A stretch of DNA of 64,000 nt from Polytrichum commune (GCA_950295325.1 OX485809.1:40639081-40703080); one strand, 5' to 3'; positions 35,696 to 47,265 are shown, counted from the first letter of the stretch. A program made the numbers and translations. The notes: a model not told the origin generated them from the sequence alone.

Positions 35696-35780
35696 ACTTA
35701 GATGTGCCCCTTTTGGCGTTGGCCCGTTTGGTCTTCTGTCTCAAAAAAAAAAAAAAAAAAAAAACTTAGATGTGCCCCTT
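35696..35780 (+). mobile_element. 51-bp poly(A) retroposon with perfect 17-bp target duplication
   Basis: The 17-mer acttagatgtgcccctt occurs at 35,696-35,712 and again, without mismatch, at 35,764-35,780. Between them are only 30 bp of unique sequence (ttggcgttggcccgtttggt followed by cttctgtctc) and a run of 21-22 A. This is the form left by LINE-driven insertion: a very short, 5'-truncated transcript, a poly(A) tail and a long exact target duplication. The perfect repeat and uninterrupted tail mark it as one of the most recent events in the window. The source RNA is unknown. Confidence 0.88.
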
Positions 35781-36076
35781 GAATGCTATGTCTGGATGGC
35801 TTGGATAATTTTGGTTGGCTACAAATATAGATTTTGGTGACCGGTTTAGGGTCACTCTGCCTTCCAGTTTGTGGACCTAGGCCCTCATTCAAAGTATTGT
35901 ATTCCAAACCTACATTTAGAATGGGAGCTCAGTGTAGGAGCTAAGTAATGTTATCTTGTCATTAACACACGATCTACTAAGGTCTGAATACAATAACTGC
36001 CCAACATAACGCATAGAATATAATCATTCATGACATTTTGTGACCAAGATTTCATAATTGGTACACTAGAACGTGT

Positions 36077-36499
36077 AAGGTAGAAATACCAAAACCCGTG
36101 ACAATAAGGTGATTTGCATTGAAGATCTGGTCTGACAATCATGAGATAATGTTCCAAGACAGACGAGAAGGATTCATGGTGAATGCAAGTTATTTCATAT
36201 TTTTCTGCCCTATACAAAAAATGCTACAATTTTTCAAAGTGGAAAGTTGTCCAACCCCCTACTCGTTCACTAGATTTTCCCTACACCGAACACGGTAATC
36301 CGCATTTCCATATAAAACATCGTCTAAATCAGTTACCTCATGAGTACATCAACACTTGACTCTCATTGACTACACTAAGTGTACACACATTGAAGTTGCC
36401 ACCGAGTCATGATCGGTTTTAGAAATGGCACTTCACCATTATGACGCGGGTCTAGTGTACAGCTAGAGGGTGGTTAACAAGTTACGGTATTTCTACCTT
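36077..36499 (+). mobile_element. MITE, family D, copy 1 (about 423 bp)
   Basis: Ends are AAGGTAGAAATACC and GGTATTTCTACCTT, inverted copies of each other. The entire 423 bp is the reverse complement, with scattered differences, of 40,918-41,340. Non-coding. A two-base TA or three-base flanking duplication is possible but cannot be fixed. Confidence 0.85.
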
Positions 36500-37893
36500 A
36501 ATTGGTGGAGATGGGAGAGTAAATGTGGAATTTGGGAAATATTGTGTAACACATCTTTTCTCTTTTGAAACAAGTTTGTGAACATTTGAATGTACATGAA
36601 GGGAGAACTTCAAATGACAAGTGTCCACCTGTCTAGATAAAATATTTGTTGTTAGAGTTATCCTTTAGCTCAACTAGAGTTTTGGTCGGAGTTGATTGAT
36701 TTGCATACAAAACTTTCCATGTTCGGAAAGTTTCGGTGCATGCTTGGAGTCAGTGTGAAGGGACTGTTTTAACCAAGTGGGTTTAACTGCCAACAATAAT
36801 TGTCTTGCATCACGAAGAATTCAATAATTCATCAATATGGTAGATTGGTAAGAAAATTCACCGATGCAAGACAAGTTACCTAGGTTTATATGCTTGTAAG
36901 TTAGTGCAAGATCCAACCATAACTAATACCAATCCAATTTTGGATCGCCTAGAGAAGTGGAAAGTGCTTGGCCCACTTAATTGTTTAGAGATTACATAGG
37001 TTTGATCTAATAGGCTCCCCTTCCAAGATGGAACCATGGCCTTCAATTTTTTTAAAGAATGCACCCCTAATTGCCCAAGAAGCCAAAAATGATTGCAAAC
37101 GTCAAGTGATTAAAATTTATCACAAAAGTTTAGTTATTTTCCAAAGGATAATGTGTTTACATTGATTGAGTGGAGATAAGGACATCTTTCAAGATTGGAA
37201 TTGGAACTTCTATGCATGTTTAAGGGTAACACCCAAGAGGTTGCCATTTGTAGTTGGCACTCTCTTGCCCACTTCCATTCACAAGGGCACCGGAAGAAAA
37301 CGTTGCTCCCGCAACCACCCTTTGCAACTAAAAGAAAACCATGCCACCCTCCCTCTTGTTGGACTTCCCTCTTGCATGAATACTTTGAGTCTATGTCTTA
37401 CACATGAGTTTGTCAAAAACTCCATAGATAAGGGTATTAATCATCTAAAGTTGACTCACACATATCATTTTTCATTTCAACTATGTGTCCCGACCCCTAA
37501 GATTTTACTTTGGAGTCTTTTCTTTCAAAACCTTTACAAATAGGTGGTAATTGTGTGCATCATAGCGTAGTAGTGGGAAAAACCATGGTGAGCCTAGATA
37601 GTCACAAACGTTGTAGCATCGTTTACCTCCAGTGTAGTGAGAAAATGCGGTGTCAATAATTCGCGTTGGGGCGAATTTTCTGTTTGGAATGTTCGACAAA
37701 AGTGGAGTGAAAGGGGTTGGGGTTGAGAATTCCTCGAGCCTAAAAGCCGAGGCAATATGTTTGTCCAAGCAATATGAGCAAACGTGTTCACATATAATCA
37801 TGTGAATTTGGACATGTAGGCTGTTGAAAAATATGTAAACAATCCTCACTCTACAAGTCTTCCATTTGTACGATTGGATTTACTGCAAGAGAC
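36500..37893. other. Intergenic DNA, no gene
   Basis: Frames of up to 125 codons (37,166-37,543 plus) occur but show no motif and overlap minus-strand frames of similar quality. The text near 36,690-36,760 (gtcggagttgattgatttgc) resembles 15,150-15,220, just upstream of an MCA exon, so another low-copy repeat is present. Confidence 0.45.
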
Positions 37894-38512
37894 GGCCCTA
37901 GACTAGATCACATCTTCATTCGGCTAGCCCTGCCCCTCCCACACCTCCTTCATTGCTTGGCTTTCTTCCTCGTTGGGAACCAATGTGACAATACCATATC
38001 AAAATTACAAATATTCAAGTTGACATCACTTTCATCATTCACAAGTTGATTGATGAAGTTCCTTCACATGTCAAAGAAGCTTAATGGCTTAAGTGACCGG
38101 GTATTGTCACATCGGTTCCCAATGAGGAAGAGTTCCCACGCAGGTGTGGGCAAGAAGACCGGACAATGAGTGAGGCAGGGATGGCACGGTCTGGTTTTAT
38201 TCAATCCGGCTTTACTTAATCTGAAGGCGGGCAAAATCCAGTTTAATATGGTCCTTTTCGAATATAACCGAATATGCGTGATGACAAATCAGCGGCGGTT
38301 GCCAACAAGCAAGCGGACAACCGGTTTGCATGTGTAGCCATGTGGCGGTGCGCCGAAAATAACACCAGGTTTTAATCGACGAAATGAGGTTTTAATCCAT
38401 TAAAACCAATAACCCGATTACTCAGGTGAAAAAAATCGGATTTTCCACCCTTGGAAAGGGGTGTGGGAGGGGTGAGGCCCAACTGAATGAAGATGTGATC
38501 TAGCCCAAGGCC
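37894..38512. mobile_element. Foldback element, about 620 bp, long imperfect inverted arms
   Basis: The left arm starts near 37,894 with ggcccta.actagatcacatctt and continues cattcggctagccc...cctcccacacc. The right arm, 38,462-38,512, is its reverse complement with substitutions. Inside, ggaaccaatgtgacaatacc (about 37,977-37,996) pairs with a second inverted segment at about 38,101-38,125. A four-arm fold is therefore possible. No coding sequence. Confidence 0.75.
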
Positions 38513-38811
38513 AAGAGACGCCGATTTGCTTAAGTGAGCTCTTAATTAAGAAGGAACTGTTTTAGACGATTTTGTGACAACTTTGCTTTGGCCTTTAGGT
38601 CCCAATCGCTCGGTCCCACTTACATGCCACTAACTTAATGTCCACCCCGGCCAGACCACAACATGTTCTTTGGGAACCGGCCCAGACATGGTTGAATTTA
38701 TGTGTTCATTTAAGGTTTTACTTGAAGGGCGTGTCAAGTGGACCGTCAATGTTTGAGATATTGCCTGTGGCCACTCACTTCAGATTCTTCAATGAAACCT
38801 ACTCTTGCATC

Positions 38812-39545
38812 ATTAAGCTCCTTGGAAAATGAACCACTGACTCAAGTCTCACTTACGGTGAGTCTCCATGTAAGGTTGAGGCATCTATGGCCGATAAAGT
38901 AACAGAATCTGCATATGCTATGAGGGGTAATAGCGGGGAATTATTTTTCCTGTGAAGAGAAACAAATCCTAAGGACAATTTAAAACAAATCAAAATTTCA
39001 TGTATAGGGGAATTGCTACAAATTTTTAAAGCAGTAAAGGTAGGGTAACACATAGTCTATCTATAAGTTAACCCATCGCTCATCTAATTAAGCTCCTTGG
39101 AAAATGAACCACTGACTCAAGTCTCACTTACGATGAGTCTCCACGTAAGGTTGAGGCATCTATGGCCGATAAAGTAACAGAATTTACATATGCTACGAGG
39201 GGTAATAGCGGGGAATTGTTTTTCTTGTGAAGAGAAATAAATCCTAAGGAGAATGTAGAACAAATCAAAATTTCATGTATAGGGGAATTGCTATGAATTT
39301 TAACGCAGTAAAGTTAGGGTAACACATAGTCTATCTATAAGTTAACCCACCGCTCATCTAAGTTCTAATGTTTGGCTATAACAACCGTCGAATTTTTTAT
39401 GAGGGTAATCAATAACCAGCCATCTCAACATAAATCTTGATTCCGTTCACATGAAAAATATAGATCTCATCCATGACAACATTGCATGACCCTAGGAGTG
39501 GTTAAATGGACATGGTCGACTATGGATGCCTCAACCTTAGACCAC
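38812..39545 (+). repeat. 275-bp tandem duplication inside a dispersed repeat (copy 2)
   Basis: The unit beginning attaagctccttgg at 38,812 repeats at 39,087, exactly 275 bp later, with about 95% identity over the full unit. The duplicated block and its right flank (to about 39,545) match 20,635-21,010, where the unit is single. The duplication is therefore specific to this copy and comparatively recent. Confidence 0.88.
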
Positions 39546-39954
39546 TCGCCCACAAGATTCTGGTGGGAATAAGGACAAACGCGCCCAAATGGGTTGGTGG
39601 GGTTGGGTTCGTAAGTGCCAACTAGTTATTCTCATCTTCTCAAATCCAGGACCCCCCCCCCTCCCCTTGCTAACCTCCTCCCTCCGAGTCAAAACCTCAT
39701 CCTCTCAAAACCGGTCTTCAATCCTTAGGTGACCGGCACTTGTAGGTTAAAAAGTGCTTCAGTGGATGCATGGAAGTCTACTAGCCCATGTCCACGTCCC
39801 TCCACATTCTAGTAGACCACCGTAATGTGGTTGGTTGGAGGCCTGTGCTTATCTACATGGGAACACCTCCAACCCACTATTATCTAGAATCTAGTGGACG
39901 AGCGGCCTACATGAAAACTCACCCTTTAACTCTTAACTTAGAGGACGGGGAGCA
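39546..39954. other. Intergenic DNA, no gene
   Basis: Contains a C-rich patch at 39,650-39,665 and an 89-codon plus-strand frame (39,788-40,057) without motifs. Nothing else is recognised. Confidence 0.45.
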
Positions 39955-40100
39955 GTGTTCGCAGACATTTTTGAACATAATTGATCAAGATCCTAGTGTT
40001 CCCAAGTGCAATCAATTACATGTCAATATCTTTCAGGGTTTTTCTTTACTAATTTGAGGTATAACTGACTATATGAACCGGTTGAGAAATAACTGGTTGA
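39955..40100 (-). repeat. Dispersed repeat family E, partial copy 2
   Basis: The words gaacataattgatcaagatcctagtg, tacatgtcaatatctttc and gaaccggttgagaaataac match the order seen, in the same sense, at 47,060-47,230 and inverted at 44,300-44,860, but the central part is missing. Confidence 0.6.
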
Positions 40101-40917
40101 GGTGAGGAAATTCATATGACTATTCAATATAAACACATATGACGAGGCATTAGTGTGCATAGTATATGTGAGGGAGAGGTATGATTTTTCTCTAGTGTGT
40201 ACATTGAAAAAGGGTTTTAATTTTTTTCTGAAGTCAAGGTAGGTGTACAAGAGGGGGCCTTAAGGTTTAGAGGAATAATGCACAATAGATGTGTTAATTT
40301 CATCCAGTTCGTGTTTGAACCATGGGTGTCATATGGCAATTAATTAGTTCTCAATGACTATCATGTCTATTTTTTTTTTGTTAGGGTTTGCATTTGGGTT
40401 CTAGGTTTTTATAGAGTAGAGGCTCTTGGACAACTCATGGGCTCCCTTACGTTTGGCTCTACATACTATGGCTAAGTTATTGTGCTCTAGTATTTTGCTT
40501 GTTTGATGCATTTGTTATGGATGAAAATTTGTTCAATGACTTTTTCATTGGAAGTGGATTTCATATGTATATCTAATCACCATTGTCACATCTACTTCAC
40601 TTTTAAATAGTGTTGAATGAATTTATCCTAAATACGAATTCCATATGAAAACCAAATATATATAGTATTTTAACACTTGTTGGGGTTTGTATAAATCATC
40701 AAGTATTCTGTATAAACACACTTTGACCCCACGTCAATGAACGGGGGGAGCTGGTTGGTTGAACTGAATAGTCATATGAATTTCCTCCAATCATATGACT
40801 ATTGAACCTAGAATGGTTAGCATATTCTAAACATGTTCATAGTCCAATCTCTGTTATACACATGTCTTTTGGGTGTCAACTTCTTAGATCCAGTCTTAAC
40901 CACATACCACTCACATA
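40101..40917. other. Intergenic DNA with a dispersed repeat
   Basis: No gene. Bases about 40,720-40,917 belong to the dispersed repeat also seen at 3,780-3,990, 32,900-33,090 and 50,690-50,830 (the phrase ctattgaacctagaat recurs). Confidence 0.45.
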
Positions 40918-41340
40918 AAGGTAGAAATATCATAACCCGTTAACCACCCTCTAGCCGTGCACTAGACTGCCGTCATAATGATGAAGTGCCATTTCTAAAA
41001 CAGATCATGGCTCTGCGGCAACTCCAATGCATGTACACTTAGTGTAGCCAATGGGAGTCAAGTGCTAATGTACTCATGAGGTAACCAATTTAGGCGATGT
41101 TCTGTATGGAAATGCGGATTACCGTGTTCAGTGTAGGGAGAATCTAGTGAACGAGTAGGGGGTTGGACAACTTCCCACTTTGAAAAATTGTAGCATTTTT
41201 TGTATAGGGTAGAAAAATATGAAACAACTTGTATTCTTCATGAATCCTTCTCGCCTATCTTGGAAAATTACCTCATGATTGACAGACCATATCTTCAATG
41301 CGAATCACCTTATTTCCACAGGTTATGGTATTTCTACCTT
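40918..41340 (-). mobile_element. MITE, family D, copy 2
   Basis: Reverse-complement partner of 36,077-36,499, the same length (423 bp), with the terminal repeats AAGGTAGAAATA and TATTTCTACCTT. Substitutions are spread evenly through the copy. Non-coding. Confidence 0.85.
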
Positions 41341-41620
41341 ATTGTTGTATTCAAATTACTATTGTGTTTGATTTAGGCACGTCTACCTTAGTGGAGGGTT
41401 ACATAGTATCGTACGTTGCTTCAAAGGCACAAATTTTTGGGGTTTCTTAATACTTAGTTGTGTGTTTGTGGCCTCTAACGCTTGGAGGTTGGCCTAAGGA
41501 CAGAAGTGTCAGTCCGAAAGTATATTACCACATTGGAACGGCAATTCCCAACACGGCACCTTATGTACCAACAGTAAGGTTGACCGATGATGGCCACACT
41601 AACATGACACGTGCACTACA

Positions 41621-41835
41621 CTACACTATATATCTCATTTAGTGTGGCCTTGAAATCGATACGCAATCCCTTTACAAGGATTTTTTTAATGTCCATGACA
41701 TGTCGTATAGCAACAAGTGTCACATGCCACCTTCTTTGGTTACCACCCAACCCCCACCTAGTAGTGATGACAAGATCATCTGCTGGGGTCCACGAAAATT
41801 ACTGTGGACCACACTAAATAAGATGTATAGTGTAG
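41621..41835. mobile_element. 215-bp MITE with CTACACTA ends
   Basis: The left end CTACACTATATATCTCATTT and the reverse complement of the right end (CTACACTATACATCTTATTT) match over about 29 bp with few differences. The first bases are shared with families B and C, but the interior is unrelated to them. Non-coding. Confidence 0.75.
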
Positions 41836-42107
41836 CTCAATCACCTTCGAAAGTGGATTCGTATTACATCAGGAAAAATGTCATCTCGTGTGACTACTCT
41901 ATTCCAAACATCTCTAAATTACTTGACATTTATGCTCATAACGTGGCCCAAAATAATTTGAGTGTAGGTACTATTTTTAAACATGTTCTTTATTTTGTAT
42001 TGTTCTTCATGTGGATTTTCAAACATTGTTGTCATGCCAAAAATTTACATCGTTTAATGTGTTGAATTTTGGATGTATGATGTAATTCATATTGAGAAAT
42101 CCAAATA

Positions 42108-42506
42108 CTACAATGAATATGAAATTTAGTGTCACCAACTCTAGTTGTCTTGCTCAATACTAATTATAAATTGCAGCGTGGTGTCACCAACACTAAATGT
42201 TAACCTAATTTTGTTGTGTCATTCCTTGTTCACACATTTGGGCATTGTAGATTTACAGTGTTGCAAGTATTGCCACATACTAAGTGGTTTTTTCATCCAA
42301 TTCTCAATCATCCATGACAATATTTCATCATAGATTTGTTGGGACGCAAATTATACCAAACTGTGTTCCAATAATTGGCATTTGGATGAATTGAAAGTAA
42401 GTTGGGATGACAATATTTGTAAACTCATTCATAGAAAGTGTCAATAAAAAAGTTACTGCAGTGATTAAAAAATGCCAAATGACACTAAATATCGTATTTA
42501 GTGTAG
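42108..42506 (+). mobile_element. MITE, family C, copy 2 (about 399 bp)
   Basis: Same order of internal words as 4498-4878 and 48,585-48,964: gtcaccaac, tgtcttgctcaatactaatt, gattatag or gtagatttacag, catccatgacaatatttcatca. The right terminal repeat ATGACACTAAATATCG...TAGTGTAG is well kept; the left one is decayed. Confidence 0.75.
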
Positions 42507-44279
42507 TTTCAATACCATTTTGTGACGAACAACATTGAAATCTACGCTATTAAAAAAAACCCCATTTTGTAGATGTCATGTAAAGGGTAAACAACAGAAT
42601 CAATTGAGTTTGAGTCGGGGGGAGGCATGTGTGAAGGTAGATGGGTCTTAAGTGGCTCGTTTTGTTGATCAGACCCCTATATTTGATCAGTAGGTGGTTT
42701 AGTGAGGATAAAAGAGCAAACATCATAAAAGACACATGTTTAAAAGAGATTTGACAACGTCTTCAACTATTAGTAATTACTCGACACTCAATAATGAACA
42801 CAATGGGGGAGGACCACCTATGTATCCACTTGAGAAATCAACAAACATGCACATCCGATAACCGTAACTAAATTAGGGCAGGTCCAATTTTCAATCCGAT
42901 TTTGGCAGATGTTACATCGTCGACTTGCTAATGCAATACGAGTTTTGCTGTGTACAATCTAATAAATGGTAGAAGTCGGAGAACATGAAAAAACGAACCC
43001 AAATAACACCCACATACCTTAGGTGACCCATTCACTCAAAAGGTAAAGGCATTCCAAGAAACATGGAGTCAAAAGCATAGGCTTTGAATAATGCTAATAT
43101 ACATGGAGTGATGCATGAGGTGGGGATGGCTACGTGGAGGCTGGGGAGTGAATGAAGCCCTAAAGCAAGGCGTGTGAAGTGCTCTTTTCAATCATAAATT
43201 TTTCCAATTATGGTATGTAGAGTGACCATGGTGCATGTCCTTCTAGGTTGCGAAGCTATCCATCAAACTTGTAAGGCATATATGGGCCTCAAATGGTTAC
43301 TTTTTCCTAATACCCCACTTCGCGTTGGATATGAAACACACAATTAGTATAAGATGTTAGGGTCACTTCACACACGAGCCAAGAGCCGTGACCATGAAAT
43401 TGTGAGAGCCCAAAAGAAAGTGTCCAAAGGCCGTCCTAACACACCTCCAAAATCATGTAGTATGGTCACGGACCCTCAAGTGTAGTGTGAAGTCATATGT
43501 GACCAAGCCCTCCACTAAATGCTATTTCAATGAATGTTTATTCATGGGGGTCCTCACGTATGATAAAATAGAATAAATTAACATTTGTGAGTGTTCGGAG
43601 TGCCATGGTCTCCTGGTTTTGTGTTAGACGTACCTCCAAGAGGTGGTTTTTGAGAATAGTTCAAGTGACCATTAAACATGATCCATTCAATGCCATCTAG
43701 GAATCCATGTAGACTTTATATCCATCTTGCATTCACATACTCCGTCGGTCCCTCAAGCGTAGTGCGAAGCGTACTTGGACCGGCTCCGCATTTTCCACCA
43801 ATGAGAGCGCTTGAAGTGTAATGGTCACAGGCTCTCAGTCTCGTGTGTGAAGTGGCCCTTAGCATCCAAATTGAAGTCGTAGCCACTTTCCCGTAATTTT
43901 TGGGGTTCATATGAACATTTGTTTCATTGTGAACACTTCATATTCCTTGTGCTCATTAAATGGTCATATAAGTCCCTTCAATCATGCTGGTTATTGAGTC
44001 TACAATGCTCATGATATTTTGAGCACACAATCTACTAAACTTTTTTAAACATATGGTTTTTGGCATTTGTTCTTGCATCCACACCAAACCACAAACCCAC
44101 TCAAATTTAGCTATCCAATGAAGATGAAATAAGCAAATTTGACATGTCTACCTTAGTGTAAAGAACAAATGAATGTAAGGTAAGGTGGGTGGGCCTTATT
44201 ATGTGGTCACTCTTCTGACTTGAAGTCTCGAACACCCATACATTGAATGATATATGGCAAGGCTCAGGGGCACACAACA
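42507..44279. other. Intergenic DNA, no gene
   Basis: Holds an inverted, diverged copy of the dispersed repeat at 3,780-3,990 (near 42,690-42,860) and a copy of the 7.0-7.5 kb repeat (43,860-44,000). A short internal duplication is suggested by the recurrence of phrases with ccctcaag and gtgtgaag between 43,360 and 43,870. No protein-coding frame is supported. Confidence 0.45.
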
Positions 44280-44590
44280 TTGAATGGGGAGAACCGGTGG
44301 TTAAGTTTGAGAAATAATAACCGGTTGAAGTTGGAGACTTCATGGCTGGGGCAAACCAACCGATACACCGGTTCCTTGAGGGCAAGGATTTAGACATCCA
44401 AGAAGAAACAAGTGTATGGATTGGTTTGCCCAAATTGAGACTTTAGGAGAATTACCGATCATTTTAGAAGAGTCTACAGAATACACCTCAAATGAATGAA
44501 GCAAAACCGGAAGATGTCAACATGTATCCTAGAATCACTAGGATCTTGACCGACTATGCCCAAAAACTTCCCGGGCACTGAAGCTAATAC
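44280..44590 (+). repeat. Dispersed repeat family E, copy 3, carrying a family A MITE
   Basis: Runs tgaatggggagaac, gagaaataataaccggttgaagttg, then, after the MITE, ttaggagaattacc, atcattttagaagagtct, cctcaaatgaatgaagcaa and gatcttgaccgact. The neighbouring copy at 44,640-44,860 has the same order without the MITE. Together they form a direct tandem pair. Confidence 0.85.
44343..44436 (+). mobile_element. Family A MITE, copy 3, with an element-free paralogous site nearby
   Basis: The same 94-bp palindromic element as at 4951-5044. Flanks are GAGACTTCA (44,334-44,342) and GAGACTTTA (44,437-44,445), a 9-bp duplication with one change. The paralogous repeat unit 300 bp downstream reads gttgaagacttcaggagagtt at the matching place, with one target copy and no element. 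That fixes the element ends and the 9-bp duplication. Confidence 0.9.
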
Positions 44591-44639
44591 TTATTGGAAT
44601 CCGCTAAGTATAATGTTTCTAGGTGTAATAATGCTACAC

Positions 44640-44860
44640 TAGTCAATGAATGGGAAGAAATGGCGGTTGAGTTTGAGAAATAATAACCGGTTAAAGTTGA
44701 AGACTTCAGGAGAGTTACCCATCATTTTAGAGGAATCTAAGGAAGAATATACCTCAAATGAATAAAGCAATACCAAAAGATATCAACATGTAACCGGCTG
44801 GATTTAGAATCACTAGGATCTTGACCGACTCTATATGCCCAAAAACTTCCTGGGTAGTGA
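44640..44860 (+). repeat. Dispersed repeat family E, copy 4 (without the MITE)
   Basis: Matches copy 3 from tgaatgggaagaaatgg through aataataaccggttaaagttg and agacttcaggagagttaccc to gatcttgaccgact and ccaaaaacttcc. The first member, with the insertion, is about 350 bp upstream. Confidence 0.85.
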
Positions 44861-45176
44861 TTATAACACGATATGTAATTTTGATAAACCCCATGCGGCA
44901 AGCGAATGTTTTTTTGGGCCTGTAAACAATACACATTTTAAAGAATAGTGCACAAAATTTGATGATTATCCTGGAGATGTTTGACGGATATTTGCTAGAG
45001 GTATTTAGTGAACCCTATTTACTTTCTTCAGAAAATCTACGTCCCATAGTTATATAGAGCCCTACTATTATCATAGACTCACCAGGCTATTATATCATCT
45101 CATGTATGTTTTTTTAATGCCTCGCAAGTGACTTGCCCCCCACCTCTGACTCACAAGCCGCAAGGCTTGTCGTTAA
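44861..45176. other. Intergenic DNA, nothing recognised
   Basis: About 300 bp between family E copy 4 and the piggyBac-like element. No reading frame or repeat was recognised. Confidence 0.4.
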
Positions 45177-45417
45177 TTAACCCTTAAAGGACATATGCTT
45201 TCCCGATACCACACCCAAAATATCTTTTAAAATTCATTTTAAGCATGATTAACCAATTAATTTACATATGCTCTATTCTAAAGAAGTATAGATCTTGCTA
45301 AGGTGCTCGATTTGGCATTCTGAAAACCCCATTTGGTGCAATGGAGTAGAAGTTTTGAACAAGATTCTCCCAAAATAATACCAAGCCCGTGGGGCAGCAT
45401 TGTCCTTTAAGGGTTAA
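45177..45417. mobile_element. 233-bp piggyBac-like MITE with TTAA target duplication
   Basis: TTAA at 45,177-45,180 and at 45,414-45,417 flanks an element (45,181-45,413) that starts CCCTTAAAGGACATATGC and whose other end, inverted, reads CCCTTAAAGGACAATGC. The first 13 bp match exactly. CCC ends next to TTAA are the hallmark of piggyBac superfamily elements. The interior is AT-rich without coding sequence. A caution is that TTAA and CCCTTAAAGGG are low-complexity words, so one element alone is not proof. Confidence 0.7.
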
Positions 45418-46265
45418 GAGCAAACACTAAAATGAGATGTGTTATGACAAGAATGGATGGACTATGATGAAAGTTTGAGATTGCTTAAAATATAGACACC
45501 ATTCTAGGCTCAGTCATTGACACGATTGGGGAAGCTTATGTGATCATGAAATCAAGAGAAAGGGAATTTTTAGAGTGCCTCTTATTCAAACATTTGTATT
45601 GCACCTTTAATTCTAAAATCTAAAATGATGATCTTTGTTATCCACAATTAACCGGATGAGAGTACCTTAGGGTGTTGACTGGTGTGATACATAATAATTA
45701 TTTTTTGGATTGAATTTTGCCACGTGTCACATCCATGTTGGTTAAAACCATGTTCAATCCAACATGGAAATTAGCTTCTAATGCTCAAAGTGTTGAATCA
45801 CACGTCACTCTACAATATTCTTGATTGGATCCAATGACCGATATCGTCTATAAAGTTGGAATTGTTCATAATACTGCCACATACCTTAAGTGGACTTAAC
45901 ACACATACAAGTTTCAACACTGCACTCCTGGGACACCACACATCATTGGGATTAGTACGAGATGACTAACAAATCCAAGTTGTGGCCGTTGCCATTTCTT
46001 CATGAATTTTGTACTACCATGAATATTTATTCATCATTTGCGTGAAGATTCTCTCTCTTCTTAAATAATCATATAGGTCCCCCAATTATGTTGATAATTA
46101 AAGCTACAATTTCATGAAAAAGAAGGGCAAAGGAAATACCCACCTTAACTACTTATTATGTGCACTAGCTAACATAGATGGCAATGACTACTTGTATCAA
46201 AGATTTGTATAAATATTTACGTTAGCTTGAAGTAATGTTTTGGCACTCGTGCCCTGGCCACACCA
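45418..46265. other. Intergenic DNA with dispersed repeats
   Basis: 45,480-45,680 is a diverged relative of 8,450-8,690, and 45,965-46,090 of 7,040-7,110 and 43,860-44,000. No gene. Confidence 0.45.
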
Positions 46266-46845
46266 GATGCTAGCGATCCATTTATGGTATTTAGTGTCAC
46301 ATGCGTAATAGTGTCACTCATCCTATTTTGAGGTGTTTGCTAGGTTACATTGATTATTAACAACTTCACCATAAGTGTCAACTCATGACACTTGGGCGTT
46401 CAAGTGTGTGCTTACTAATACAATGGGATGAGTAGGTTCAATAGTGTTAGGAGGTGCATGCCTATGTTACCCAATGGTCTACAAGTTGACTAAAGTGTAC
46501 ACAAAAGACACTTGCCATTAGTGTGCTCAACAATATATTCCTCTTGCATACTAAAATGTAAACACACGACACTTGCCATTACTACTATGCTCAAAAATAT
46601 CTCCCCCTTGCATACTAAAATGCAAGACTATCATCTAACATATCCCAATGTACGACTCAAAATGTCAAAATGTAGATTTATACATTATTTTCACTTAAAA
46701 AAATTACTGATGTTGACAAATGAAATCATATTGACATTTAACGGGCGTGACATTTTGAGATCTCTAGACATCTAGTTTAGGCCCTTTGCAAATGGTGTAC
46801 ATGACACAAAATACCATAAACGGTGTACCGGTGTTAGTGGCCCAT
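46266..46845. mobile_element. About 570-bp inverted-repeat element with family B-like ends
   Basis: The left end reads catttatggtatttagtgtc near 46,275. The right end, inverted, reads CCGTTTATGGTATTTTGTGTC near 46,835. These ends are those of family B, but the interior is longer and unrelated, with two near-copies of gacacttgccattagtgtgctcaa-type text about 60 bp apart (46,510-46,600). Non-coding frames only. Confidence 0.6.
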
Positions 46846-47043
46846 GGTAACTTTGTAGATTAAAAAGAACCTGAAGGGATGCACTTGCTTTGAGAGGCGT
46901 CAGTCCATGCTAAACAAAGCATGATCGTAATTAGTGCTGCAACTACACCAAGACAACCAAATGACCAGAAAATCACACCGAAGCAACAATCTTTTACTCA
47001 TGGTGGTGGAAGTTACTTGGGCCGGCATGGCCCGACCTTCGAT

Positions 47044-47265
47044 CAATGATAGGGGATATTTTTGGGCATAATTGGTTGAGATCCTAGTGTTTGCAAGTCC
47101 AGCCGGTTACATGTTGATGGCATCCTTTGGTTTTCCTTTAATTAAATTGGGGGTATATTCTATAGATTCCTCTAAAACAATCGGTAATTTTCCTGCAGTC
47201 TTGAACTTCAACCGGTTATTTCTCAAACTCAACCGGTTCATCTGTAACTAATTGTCAGTTCTCCC
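47044..47265 (-). repeat. Dispersed repeat family E, copy 5 (inverted)
   Basis: Reverse complement of the 44,640-44,860 unit: gggcataattggttgagatcctagtg, ccagccggttacatg, attcctctaaaa and cttcaaccggttatttctcaaactc. The AACCGGTT words are intact here. Confidence 0.8.
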
